The translations under genes were made by a program, and so were the position numbers. A stretch of 6,808 nucleotides of DNA from an uncultured Selenomonadales bacterium (GTDB lineage: Bacteria; Bacillota; Negativicutes; Selenomonadales; Selenomonadaceae), in contig CAMVIO010000112.1 in the NCBI GenBank assembly GCA_947167555.1, positions 1 to 6,808 of the forward strand, written 5' to 3'. Below are positions 1 to 6,353 of this stretch, piece after piece. The stretch's first letter is position 1. Every line of letters begins with the position of its first letter. The notes below the pieces were generated by a model, which worked only from the letters and a program-made list of their open reading frames with translations, was not told the origin of the DNA and did not search any database.

Positions 1-249
1 TCTGAAGCCGAAGCAGTGAAAGTTTGGACGGACTGGGTGCAGAACGAGCTTTCGGCACGATACCCCCACGCGGCGGGGTATCGTGTGGTCATGGCCGGGG
101 AGCGCGTTCGAGTGCTGGACGAAAACGGGCGTGTTCGCGGGGAGTGGGACGAGAGGGAGCCGGACTTTGTCGGCCACTTGCTCGTGGCGATCGACCCGAA
201 ACTGCAGCGGGAAGGATTTTGGGCGAGGTTGAGGAGGTTTTTCAAATGA
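1..249 (+). CDS. hypothetical small protein, probably partial at the 5' end
   Basis: The frame is open from base 1 and ends at TGA 247-249. A GTG at 16 could start a 77-residue protein, but no clear Shine-Dalgarno sequence precedes it, so this may be the 3' end of a longer gene cut by the window edge. The visible protein is rich in Arg, Glu and Trp, with Trp-Thr-Asp-Trp near the start and a basic end (RLRRFFK). No signal peptide or membrane segment is visible, and I do not recognise a family. Its stop overlaps the ATG of the next gene (ATGA at 246-249), so the two are probably translationally coupled. The coding sequence contains an 11-bp perfect inverted repeat (56-85). It lies on the presumed leading-region side of the candidate oriT. 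Confidence 0.5.
   Translation, partial: SEAEAVKVWTDWVQNELSARYPHAAGYRVVMAGERVRVLDENGRVRGEWDEREPDFVGHLLVAIDPKLQREGFWARLRRFFK
56..85. repeat. 11-bp perfect inverted repeat inside a coding region
   Basis: CACGATACCCC (56-66) and GGGGTATCGTG (75-85) are perfect reverse complements separated by the 8-base loop CACGCGGC. The repeat lies inside the first gene, encoding roughly the RYPHAAGYR segment. A stem this stable is unusual within coding DNA. It could fold in the mRNA, or in single-stranded DNA during transfer if this is the leading region. Its function is unknown. Confidence 0.75.
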
Positions 250-566
250 TGAGAAAAGCGACGGAAAGAAATTGTGATTTTGACAAACCGGAGTCCCCGA
301 TTGAAAGGATAATCAGGGGTCTTACTATCGCGTTGGACGGCGCAAATGCCGAAAATGATTTTTTCGAGGATATTAGGAGAAGCATCAAAGAAGATTTAGA
401 TTTTACCCGTTACGAGCTAAAAAACAGAAAGCTACGCACAATGTACGCAGCCGAACTTGCCAAGGCCACGGCAGACAAGGCGCTTGTTTTTTTGAATTTA
501 ATAAAAACGGCGTTGCGACAGAAATCAAAATTGATGGTATGTATACAAATCATGTTTCGGCAATAA
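246..566 (+). CDS. hypothetical protein, apparently frameshifted (frame-0 product, 106 aa)
   Basis: ATG at 246 overlaps the previous stop and is preceded by GAGGAGG (231-237) at an 8-nt spacing, a strong ribosome binding site that decides the start over upstream possibilities. The first 82 or so residues are charged and largely helical (for example RRSIKEDLDFTRYELKNRK), with no membrane segment or recognised domain. After the run of seven T (487-493), frame 0 encodes an atypical tail (FLNLIKTALRQ, then MVCIQIMFRQ) and stops at 564-566. The -1 frame continues as a coherent charged protein to 667. The gene is therefore either interrupted by a one-base loss in the T run or read by programmed -1 frameshifting. 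The 140-residue joined version is more protein-like. Function is unknown. Confidence 0.65.
   Translation: MMRKATERNCDFDKPESPIERIIRGLTIALDGANAENDFFEDIRRSIKEDLDFTRYELKNRKLRTMYAAELAKATADKALVFLNLIKTALRQKSKLMVCIQIMFRQ
487..494 (+). promoter_or_regulatory. candidate -1 frameshift (slippery) site
   Basis: Seven consecutive T followed by G read, in the upstream frame, as T TTT TTG (488-494). This fits the X XXY YYZ pattern of slippery heptamers. Slipping back one base places the ribosome on TTT GAA and opens the downstream frame. A real deletion in a homopolymer, or an assembly error, would look identical. No strong pseudoknot or hairpin was identified downstream. Confidence 0.35.
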
Positions 567-667
567 GTGCCGGGGAAAAAAGTCGCCATGATGTCAAAAG
601 AGCGGTGGAAGAGTGGGTAGAAAAGGAGGCGCAGAAGTGTGGGCAAAAAGCAAAAGTCGCCGGATGA
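491..667 (+). other. -1 frame continuation of the gene starting at 246
   Basis: In the -1 frame, 58 sense codons run from 491 to TGA 665-667 without interruption. They begin FFEFNKNGVATEIKIDG and later include SAGEKSRHDVKRAVEEW. The balanced charged composition looks far more like real protein than the frame-0 tail. No start codon with a ribosome binding site exists in this frame (ATG 539 lacks one), so it is best explained as the C-terminal half of the 246 gene, giving about 140 residues in total. It would overlap the start of the next gene (639) by 29 bases, including that gene's ribosome binding site. Confidence 0.55.
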
Positions 668-830
668 CATTAAAGCACAAATCGCCGCACTAAAGAGCGA
701 ATTGCGCGAGGCCGAACGAGCCGAGCGCGAGCGGATCGGGCAAGAGATGCAGCGTTTAACGGGTAAAACGACGTGGGAAGAGATCATGGTTTTTTTGGAT
801 GGCAAATGTGACAAAAAAGGTGCAGGCTAA
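639..830 (+). CDS. small charged coiled-coil-like protein (63 aa), hypothetical
   Basis: GTG at 639 follows AGGAGG (624-629) with a 9-nt spacer; TAA is at 828-830. The protein is a single highly charged helical segment (residues about 9-35, IKAQIAALKSELREAERAER) with heptad-like spacing. A short C-terminal part follows (LTGKTTWEEIMVFLDGK). No membrane segment is visible. Small helical proteins of this kind occur beside mobilization genes as nicking accessory factors, but no specific family is recognised. It lies just left of the candidate oriT and is the last of three closely spaced small genes. Its 3' end (807-815, TGTGACAAA) is inversely repeated at 865-873 beside the nic candidate. Confidence 0.65.
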   Translation: MGKKQKSPDDIKAQIAALKSELREAERAERERIGQEMQRLTGKTTWEEIMVFLDGKCDKKGAG

Positions 831-840
831 TGTTTCTTAC

Positions 841-868
841 CAAATTTTTTCTTTGCTGAAAAAATTTG
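841..868. repeat. AT-rich 10-bp perfect inverted repeat
   Basis: CAAATTTTTT (841-850) and AAAAAATTTG (859-868) are perfect reverse complements around an 8-base loop. The repeat lies on the 3' side of the nic candidate on the minus strand. It could be the easily melted part of oriT, a binding site for a host factor or the accessory protein, or a weak terminator for the small genes upstream. The absence of GC pairs argues against a terminator. Confidence 0.7.
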
Positions 869-894
869 TCACACCCCTGCACTTCGCGAAGTGC
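868..894 (-). other. predicted MOBF nic site with adjacent hairpin
   Basis: Read on the minus strand, the perfect palindrome GCACTTCGCGAAGTGC (894-879) is followed by A and then GGGGTGTG (877-870). The F-plasmid nic region has a hairpin followed by GTGGGGTGTGG, and R388 has a hairpin followed by an 8-nt single-stranded stretch ending at nic. Cleavage after GGGGTGT by F analogy would lie 8 nt from this hairpin, between 871 and 870. On this strand the 3' side of nic faces the small genes at 1-830, so the transfer operon would enter the recipient last, as in F and R388. The exact scissile bond is not proven. Confidence 0.55.
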
Positions 895-913
895 TTAAAA
901 GGTAGTGGCGGCG

Positions 914-1000
914 CGGATTCCGTTGTATTCCACCACGGATTCCAAAAACGAACCCGCGCCCGCCAAAAGCCAATATTTTCACGGATTCCGTTGGTTTCCA
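914..1000. repeat. three CGGATTCC direct repeats, candidate accessory-protein sites
   Basis: The 19-mers at 914-932 and 982-1000 both begin CGGATTCCGTTG and end TTCCA, with 17 of 19 bases identical. A shorter copy, CGGATTCC, is at 936-943. Copies one and two start 22 bases apart, and copies two and three 46 bases apart. Repeats beside a MOBF oriT and just upstream of a ribbon-helix-helix gene are typical sites for oriT binding and autorepression by that protein. Binding is inferred, not shown. Confidence 0.55.
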
Positions 1001-1028
1001 AGGTTCAAATTTTCAAGGGGGTATAAAT

Positions 1029-1295
1029 GTGAAGCTCATGGTTACTGTTTCGGCGGACGAAGATCAAGCCATTCGGGACGCGGCGACGCGGGAAGGAAGG
1101 ACGATTTCGGATTTTCTACGGCAGCGAATTTTCGGAAGCGTCGCGTCGCCGAAAATCGACGACGCGCGGCTTGAAGAAATCGCCGCTCTCCAGCGTGTCA
1201 GTATCTCGATTTTGGCAAGATTTTGGGGCGAACATAACCCGGATGCGGCTAAAATTATCCGGGAAATGGCGGAGAAAGCCGGGGCGAAAATCTGA
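1029..1295 (+). CDS. ribbon-helix-helix oriT-binding accessory protein (TrwA/MobC-like position)
   Basis: GTG at 1029 follows AAGGGGG (1015-1021) with a 7-nt spacer; ATG 1038 is an alternative. The 88-residue protein opens with a short strand (KLMVTVSADEDQ), then helices (AIRDAATREGRT and ISDFLRQRIF), the layout of Arc/MetJ/CopG ribbon-helix-helix DNA-binding domains in residues 1-36. The remainder is a helical oligomerization-type tail with no membrane segment. Its position as first gene of the operon, between the oriT candidate and the coupling protein, matches TrwA of R388 (about 121 aa), so this is a shorter equivalent. The expected roles are binding oriT, stimulating relaxosome assembly and repressing its own operon, possibly at the CGGATTCC repeats. 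The fold is well supported; the exact role is inferred from context. Confidence 0.75.
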   Translation: MKLMVTVSADEDQAIRDAATREGRTISDFLRQRIFGSVASPKIDDARLEEIAALQRVSISILARFWGEHNPDAAKIIREMAEKAGAKI

Positions 1296-1309
1296 AGGGA
1301 GCGGAAACG

Positions 1310-3238
1310 ATGGACAAAGAGAAAAAAGCGTTTTGGTTTTATTTTGTCGTGCCGTTTGCAACGGCCATTTTTTTATACTATTTGGTTGCGGTGGGGGTGT
1401 CGAAATGGGTTTTCCGGCAACCGAAACCCGAGCCGGAAACGCTGATAAAATACGCCGTTTCCCGCGTCGCGGATTTTGCGGATTTCGACTGGTTTACCTT
1501 CTCGTTGCCAGGCGAGTTCCAAGCGCAGATTTTGCAGGAAGTTCCTGACTTCGCGAGTGAAGTCAGGGTTCGTTTGTATCATGGTATTTTGGACCTGGAC
1601 GGCGAGGGGCATCGAAGTTTTTTTTACAAAGTGTTCCCGTGGTATCTCCTTTCCTCTTTTGGCGCGTGTGCCGCGTTTAAGTGGTACAAAGCATCGACAA
1701 TGTTGCCGGACGCCGTGGCAAAGCGCGAAGACATTCCTTTGCGCGGCGTGATCCGGGTCGATCCAAAAACCTTTTGCAAAGCGGTCGAAAAGGCGACTCC
1801 CGACCCCGCCGCAGCCGTCGAGACGGACGGCGGGGCGTTGGCGTTTTCGGGCAAAATGTTACGTGAACATATGTCGATTTTTGGTGCCTCGGGATCGGGC
1901 AAGAGCCAGTTCTTGCTTGCGTTTCTCTCGTCTTTTTTTGCCAACAAATCGCCGGATACACGCTGCATCATCGTGGACCGCAAAGGCGAGTTTTACGCGA
2001 ACTTTGGGCGCGAGGGGGATATTCTTTTCAATCCGTTCGACGCGCGGAGTGTGAAATGGAGCCTGTTTAATGAGCTGGACGTGCCTGAAGAAATGGAAAA
2101 AGTACCTGCTGATATTTTGGCAATCGCAGATATTCTTTTCCCGCCGCCGAAGACTGGCGATCCGTTTTGGCAGGAATCGGCAGCGAAAGTTTTTTGTTCT
2201 GCAGTTGTTTCCTGTATCAAGACGGGAAAACTTAAGAACCAAGAGCTTGTCAATTTCTGTAATCAAGACTGGTCAGAAATCGTTAAAGTTATTAAGGATT
2301 TGACGCCGGGGCTTGACGTGGGAAAAGTCGTTGCTTCTAATGCAACGACGGGAGGATCAATTTTGGCGGCGGCCCAGAACGGCGTTCAAATGTTTTCGGT
2401 TTGCGGCGATGGAGATTTCTCGATCCGAAAATGGATTCAAGAAGGAAAGGGCAATTTATTTTTGTCGGCAGCGGGAAAGAACGATAAGGTGTTTATTCCA
2501 ATTCTTTCCCTGCTTGTTGACCTCGTCGGGCGCGAAATTCATGAGGTAGACAACGAAAATGAAGGCGGCGTAAAATATCTTTTCGTGGTCGACGAATTGG
2601 CAGCATATCCGGCCATGACCACGCTGCACTTCTTAGTAAACGAAGCTCGCAGCAAGGGTGTGGCCGTCATCATTGCGACGCAAACGCTGCAAAAGATTTT
2701 CGATGTGTATGGAGAACGGAACGCGAAAAACCTTCTCGGCAACACAAAGACCAAGGTCATTTTCAGGACAATCGAAGCCAACGACGCGGAATATCTATCC
2801 CGGACCGTTGGATCGACGGAAAAAGAGCGCACCTCGCGCGCCAGGAACGAAAACGCTTCAACCGTTTTGGGCCGCATCGACGGTCGTGCGGGCGAAACCA
2901 AAACAAAGCAAATCGTGGTCGAATCGGCGTTCCTGTCAGGAGAGCTGCAGACGCTGAAAACAGGTAACGCCGTTGTGATTCACCCGGCAGCCGGAAGCGC
3001 GGTGGCCAAGCTGAAATTCGCACCGTTCGCGGGCGAAAAGCGCGGGATCGAGTTTGCGCCGATCCAAGAAAAGACTGTCTCGGCGCGGGAATATGCAGAG
3101 ATGGAACGAGAGCGCAAGGATGAGGAAGCCGAAGCGAGACGGGCCGAGGACGAAAAAAAGTTACAAATTCTTCAAGCCTGGGAGAAAAAACAAGAGTCTG
3201 CACAAGAGGCCGCCGACGAGAGCAATTATTTGTTGTAG
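1310..3238 (+). CDS. type IV coupling protein, TrwB/TraD/VirD4 family
   Basis: ATG at 1310 follows AGGGAG (1297-1301 region) 14 nt after the previous stop. This 642-residue inner-membrane ATPase links the relaxosome to a type IV secretion channel and drives DNA export. An N-terminal membrane segment (about 8-30) and a second one (about 104-124) enclose a periplasmic loop, as in TraD/TrwB. Walker A is GASGSGKS (192-199, Lys198), followed by IIVDRKGEFYANFG and ILFNPFDARSVKWSLFNEL, the TrwB-type nucleotide-binding signature. Walker B is YLFVVDELA (423-431, Asp428-Glu429), then ATQTLQ (456-461) with the conserved Gln458. The C-terminus (about 590-635) is a highly charged coiled coil. It is longer than TrwB (507 aa) and shorter than F TraD (about 717 aa). 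All core motifs are intact, so it should be functional. It lies between the accessory and relaxase genes, as trwB does. Confidence 0.93.
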   Translation: MDKEKKAFWFYFVVPFATAIFLYYLVAVGVSKWVFRQPKPEPETLIKYAVSRVADFADFDWFTFSLPGEFQAQILQEVPDFASEVRVRLYHGILDLDGEGHRSFFYKVFPWYLLSSFGACAAFKWYKASTMLPDAVAKREDIPLRGVIRVDPKTFCKAVEKATPDPAAAVETDGGALAFSGKMLREHMSIFGASGSGKSQFLLAFLSSFFANKSPDTRCIIVDRKGEFYANFGREGDILFNPFDARSVKWSLFNELDVPEEMEKVPADILAIADILFPPPKTGDPFWQESAAKVFCSAVVSCIKTGKLKNQELVNFCNQDWSEIVKVIKDLTPGLDVGKVVASNATTGGSILAAAQNGVQMFSVCGDGDFSIRKWIQEGKGNLFLSAAGKNDKVFIPILSLLVDLVGREIHEVDNENEGGVKYLFVVDELAAYPAMTTLHFLVNEARSKGVAVIIATQTLQKIFDVYGERNAKNLLGNTKTKVIFRTIEANDAEYLSRTVGSTEKERTSRARNENASTVLGRIDGRAGETKTKQIVVESAFLSGELQTLKTGNAVVIHPAAGSAVAKLKFAPFAGEKRGIEFAPIQEKTVSAREYAEMERERKDEEAEARRAEDEKKLQILQAWEKKQESAQEAADESNYLL

Positions 3239-3251
3239 GGGAGGTAATATC

Positions 3252-6089
3252 ATGCTTAGCGTTCAAGCGTGCGGCGCGTCCATGGCCGGAAGTTATTTCA
3301 CCGAGGCGAAGGAGAACTACTACACCCGCGATCAATCGGCGGCGGACGAGTGGCAGGGCGAGCTTTGCGATAAGTTGGGCTTGCAGGACGGCGCAGCCGT
3401 CAAAGCAGAGGATTTTCAGACCGTCCTTGAAGCCAGGTCGACGAAATGTGTTGCTTACGATTGCACGTTTTCGGCCCCGAAAAGCGTTTCTATCGTTTCG
3501 CAGCTTGGGGACGAGCAGCAGCGCCAGGACATGATCGAGGCGCACCGGGAAGCCGTCCGGGACACGCTGAAGGATATGGAACGCGACGCCGTTTTCACAC
3601 GGACGAAGCAAAATGGCCAGATTACACGGCATCAGACGGGAAACGCGGCGATCGCAAAATTCGAGCATAATCTTTCCCGGAACTGCGATCCGCAGCTCCA
3701 TACGCACGCGGTTTTCATGAATAATACCGAATACAACGGGAAATTGTATGCGATCGACGGCAGCGAGCTTTTCCAACGTCAAAAAACCTATGGCGCAGAA
3801 TATCGGGCGCGACTTGCCGAAAATTTACGGGCGCGGGGTTACGAGATCACGATCACGGATCGGGAGAAGGGATTTTTCGAGCTGGCCGGAATGGAAAACA
3901 AGGCCGATTTAGACGTTTTTTCAACGCGTCGGGTGGAAATCCTTGCGGAGATGGAGGCACGCGGCGTTTCCGGCGCGGAAGCCGCGCAAAGCGCGACCCT
4001 CGCAACGCGGGGCGCAAAACGCCACGATTTGGACGAAAACGCCTTGCGCGAGGAATGGCGCGAGGCGTGGGGCGACCGACCGCTTGCGGAGCGATCAACT
4101 GAACCGTTGCCGGAGACGAATATGGAAGCGGCGCAGCGCGCGGCCTATTCTGAAGCCGTGACGGCACTCGAAGAAAATAATTACGCCTGGACAGAAAAGC
4201 AATTCGAGGAAGAGATCACCGCGCGGGGCGTCGATTGCGGCATGACACGGGAACGGGCGCGGGAGCTGATAAACGAAGACAAGGAGCTTCTGCGAGGCGA
4301 GCTGAAGACGACGGACGGAAAGGAGTCGATGGAGTATTTTTCGACCGTGCGGAACTACGAGCAGGAAAGCGGGTTATACGAGAGCGTGGCCAAGGGACGC
4401 GGGCAGTTTTCCGCCGCGTTGGATCACAAGACGACGGCGGCGACATGCGAGGAAGTTTGCCGGGAAAACGGCTGGGAGCTGACGGAGCAGCAAGAAAATC
4501 TTGTCGCGCATATTGCGGAAAGCCCGGATAATGTTGTTGCCGTGCGCGGCCTTGCCGGAGTGGGAAAGAGCTTTTCGTTAAATGCGGCGCGGGAAGTGCT
4601 GGAAAGAAACGGTTATGAGGTAATGGGCGCAGCTCCTTCCGGGCAAGCCGCGAAGGAGCTTGCCGAGGACGCGAACATGGAAGGAAAAACGCCGGAGGGC
4701 GAGACCCGTTGCGGGACGATGCAGAAGATCATGAACGAAGCCGAGAGGAGCGCCGGGAACGCGGAGCCGGGGCAAGACTACGAAGCAAAGAGAAGCTGGA
4801 ACTTTGAAAACATCCAAGCCCCGGCAAAACCGCGCGTTTATTTCGTTGATGAGGCGGGTATGGTCGACAACAACAGCATGAGCGAGTTTTTCAAAATGGC
4901 CGACGCGCAACGCGCGGCGGGCGCAGATATAAAGATCGTTCTTGTCGGCGACGATCGACAGCTTCCCCCGGTGGGAACGGGCAATTTTTTCGGCGACGCG
5001 ATCCAGCGCGGCGCGATCCAGACCGCCGAACTTACCGACATACGCAGACAGGCCGAAGCGCCGGAACTCTTGCAGGCCGTCAAAGAATCCGTTTCCGGCG
5101 ATCCGTCGAAGAGCCTTGAAATTTTGTCCAACGGCGGCGCCGTTCACGAGATCAAGACGCCGAAGGGAAGAACGTCGGCCATCGTCAAAGAGTATATGAG
5201 CATGAGCGACGCAGAACGCGCCGAGACGCTGATAATTTCGGCGAAAAATGTGGACAGGCAGCGGATCAACGACGCGATCCGGAAGGAGCTGGTCAAGGCC
5301 GGAAAGATCGAGGAGGGAAAAACATATGCCGTGGAGACGCGGAAAGGCGCACTGCCGCAGTCAAAAAACTTTGCAGCCGGGGACAAGATCGTATTCCTGA
5401 AGAACGATATAAAGGCCGGAGTGCGGAACGGGACACAAGGAACGATCGAGAAGATCAGGGGCGACAATTTCCGCGTCAATATTGGCGAAAGAAAGACCGT
5501 CAGTATTGACATAAAGCAGTATAACCGCATAGATCACGCTTACGCCGTCACGACACACAAGAGCCAGGGCGCGACGGTGAAGCGCGTGATCGTGAACATG
5601 AACAGCGCCGATAAAGCGTTAAACTCGCGAAACTCCTATTATGTGGACATTTCCCGCGCCAAAAGCAAAGTCTCCATATATTGCGACAGCAAGGAAAAAG
5701 TGGGCGCGCAGGTGCAGAATTTCGCGAAGAAGCTGACCGCGAAGGATTTTTCTTTTGCAAAGCCGGCCACGCCGATCCGCGCCGTCGGAACAACGCCCAC
5801 GATAAAAATGACCGCTGCAGCACAACCGGCAGCGGCGGCAGGAAAAGCGGCGGGCAAGGCCGTTGAGAGTGTGGCAGCACTTGTCCCGCCGATTCCGATT
5901 ATTAAACCTATCTTGGAAGCCGCCGCAAAAATGGCAGCGGTAGCAGCTGAAATCGCATCCATTGCCATAAAGCCTATAGATATGGCGGCGGGAATGGTGA
6001 AAAACGCAGCAGAAACGGGAATAAAAGCCGGAATGGAAGCAAGCAAGCAAACGGCGCAGCCGGAGCAGGGCCGCGTCCGTGTGATGTAA
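3252..6089 (+). CDS. MOBF conjugative relaxase-helicase, TrwC/TraI family
   Basis: ATG at 3252 follows GGGGAGG (3238-3244) with a 7-nt spacer, 13 nt after the coupling gene stop. The frame is open further upstream, but that part overlaps the coupling gene in another frame. The 945-residue product matches TrwC (966 aa) in size. Residues 1-300 are the HUH relaxase: catalytic tyrosines Tyr15 and Tyr23/Tyr24, the FSAPKSVS motif (73-80), and metal-binding His139, His150 and His152 (PQLHTH). Residues about 405-815 are a RecD-like SF1B helicase: Walker A GLAGVGKS (433-440), Walker B VDEAG (532-536), LVGDDRQLPPVG (564-575), DIRRQ (596-600), TTHKSQG (767-773) and YVDISRAKS (797-805). The C-terminal 100 residues are Ala-rich. 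It should nick oriT, stay covalently bound to the 5' end, unwind the strand and pilot it into the recipient. All key residues are present. Confidence 0.96.
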   Translation: MLSVQACGASMAGSYFTEAKENYYTRDQSAADEWQGELCDKLGLQDGAAVKAEDFQTVLEARSTKCVAYDCTFSAPKSVSIVSQLGDEQQRQDMIEAHREAVRDTLKDMERDAVFTRTKQNGQITRHQTGNAAIAKFEHNLSRNCDPQLHTHAVFMNNTEYNGKLYAIDGSELFQRQKTYGAEYRARLAENLRARGYEITITDREKGFFELAGMENKADLDVFSTRRVEILAEMEARGVSGAEAAQSATLATRGAKRHDLDENALREEWREAWGDRPLAERSTEPLPETNMEAAQRAAYSEAVTALEENNYAWTEKQFEEEITARGVDCGMTRERARELINEDKELLRGELKTTDGKESMEYFSTVRNYEQESGLYESVAKGRGQFSAALDHKTTAATCEEVCRENGWELTEQQENLVAHIAESPDNVVAVRGLAGVGKSFSLNAAREVLERNGYEVMGAAPSGQAAKELAEDANMEGKTPEGETRCGTMQKIMNEAERSAGNAEPGQDYEAKRSWNFENIQAPAKPRVYFVDEAGMVDNNSMSEFFKMADAQRAAGADIKIVLVGDDRQLPPVGTGNFFGDAIQRGAIQTAELTDIRRQAEAPELLQAVKESVSGDPSKSLEILSNGGAVHEIKTPKGRTSAIVKEYMSMSDAERAETLIISAKNVDRQRINDAIRKELVKAGKIEEGKTYAVETRKGALPQSKNFAAGDKIVFLKNDIKAGVRNGTQGTIEKIRGDNFRVNIGERKTVSIDIKQYNRIDHAYAVTTHKSQGATVKRVIVNMNSADKALNSRNSYYVDISRAKSKVSIYCDSKEKVGAQVQNFAKKLTAKDFSFAKPATPIRAVGTTPTIKMTAAAQPAAAAGKAAGKAVESVAALVPPIPIIKPILEAAAKMAAVAAEIASIAIKPIDMAAGMVKNAAETGIKAGMEASKQTAQPEQGRVRVM

Positions 6090-6096
6090 GAAATAT

Positions 6097-6114
6097 CCGC
6101 GCCAGCGGGCGCGG
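6097..6114. repeat. GC-rich hairpin just after the relaxase stop
   Basis: CCGCGCC (6097-6103), loop AGCG, GGCGCGG (6108-6114) form a perfect 7-bp stem 7 nt past the relaxase stop codon. No T run follows, so this is not a canonical intrinsic terminator. It could stabilise the 3' end of the tra mRNA. Confidence 0.6.
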
Positions 6115-6116
6115 GA

Positions 6117-6177
6117 GCGGCGTACTACGGGCGACGAACCCGGCCAGAGGCCGGAACCCTCGCCCTCCGTTCGCCGC
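6117..6177. other. nested three-stem structured element, function unknown
   Basis: Three stems nest around one centre: GCGGCG/CGCCGC (6117-6122 with 6172-6177), GGGCGA/TCGCCC (6129-6134 with 6160-6165) and CCGGCC/GGCCGG (6140-6145 with 6149-6154, loop AGA). All are perfect and are separated by internal loops of roughly equal size (6135-6139 and 6155-6159 are 5 bases each). It lies between the relaxase gene and the terminator and is not coding on the plus strand. Candidates are a 3'-UTR structure, a small structured RNA, or a cruciform site. Confidence 0.5.
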
Positions 6178-6183
6178 ATAAAG

Positions 6184-6209
6184 AAAAACCGCCCCGAAGG
6201 ACGGCTTTT
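6184..6209 (-). terminator. rho-independent terminator for the minus-strand toxin mRNA (possibly bidirectional)
   Basis: Read on the minus strand: CCGTCC (6204-6199), a TTCG tetraloop (6198-6195), GGGCGG (6194-6189), then TTTTTCTTTA. All six pairs form, with one G-U wobble. On the plus strand the same stem has a C-A mismatch and is followed by CTTTT, so it is weaker there but may still end the tra transcript. It closes a minus-strand unit of about 200 nt carrying the small peptide gene. Confidence 0.7.
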
Positions 6210-6269
6210 CCGGCTTTCGCCTCCCTCTGCATGACTGACCAAGTCATCGAGGTGTTTACTGGCGGCGGC

Positions 6270-6353
6270 TCAACCCGTCAGCAAGTGCCAAACGGCATTC
6301 GCGACAACGCCCGCGAGAACCGCAAAGGCGAAGCGTACCAACATATAGCGCAA
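6270..6353 (-). CDS. 27-aa hydrophobic membrane peptide, candidate type I toxin
   Basis: On the minus strand, TTG (6353-6351) starts 27 codons ending at TGA (6272-6270). AGGAGG (6367-6362) lies 8 nt upstream of it. ATG at 6344 (codon 4) is an alternative but is 17 nt from that site. The peptide begins MRYMLVRFAFAVLAG and ends HLLTG. Residues 5-25 form one hydrophobic segment long enough to cross a membrane, with Arg2 and Arg7 in front, His23 and a single Trp22. Size, hydrophobicity, very strong but sequestered ribosome binding site, own promoter and terminator, and a divergent RNA complementary to its start site match type I toxins such as ZorO, TisB or Fst in design. The sequence itself matches none of those I know. 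It presumably inserts in the inner membrane and depolarises or arrests the cell if not repressed. Toxicity is inferred. Confidence 0.65.
   Translation of the reverse strand: MRYMLVRFAFAVLAGVVANAVWHLLTG

Larger units (their letters stand above)
831..1028. other. oriT: candidate origin of transfer (oriT) and tra operon leader
   Basis: This 198-base non-coding stretch lies directly upstream of the accessory protein, coupling protein and relaxase genes, where R388 carries oriT before trwA-trwB-trwC. It contains, in order: an AT-rich 10-bp perfect inverted repeat (841-868), a nic-like motif beside a 16-bp palindrome (870-894), and three CGGATTCC repeats (914-1000). Density of repeats, gene context and the F-like nic core together support oriT. 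The promoter of the tra operon should also be here, but I see no convincing -35/-10 pair. Confidence 0.65.

Noticed and set aside
24..245. Frame-0 extension of the second gene to base 24
   Set aside because: It is out of frame with the first gene, lacks a ribosome binding site, and the strong GAGGAGG at 231-237 serves ATG 246.
799..1026. Plus-strand frame across the oriT candidate
   Set aside because: It has no ribosome binding site, reads through the inverted repeats and palindrome, and its composition is not protein-like.
3054..3251. Upstream extension of the relaxase by 66 codons
   Set aside because: This part overlaps the coupling protein gene in another frame, is very basic, and lacks homology to relaxase N-termini. 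ATG 3252 has a strong ribosome binding site and places the catalytic Tyr at residue 15.
2763..3782. Long minus-strand frame of 339 codons
   Set aside because: It lies opposite the confidently identified coupling protein and relaxase genes, is Arg- and Leu-rich, and has no recognisable motif.
6129..6165. Possible signal recognition particle RNA
   Set aside because: The GGCC hairpin with GGAA nearby resembles the SRP domain at a glance, but the AGCAG part of the asymmetric loop and the required internal loop sequence are missing.
5619..6242. Minus-strand frames opposite the relaxase 3' end
   Set aside because: Their Arg/Cys-rich or Ala-rich composition mirrors the opposite strand, and they run through the UUCG terminator at 6184-6209.
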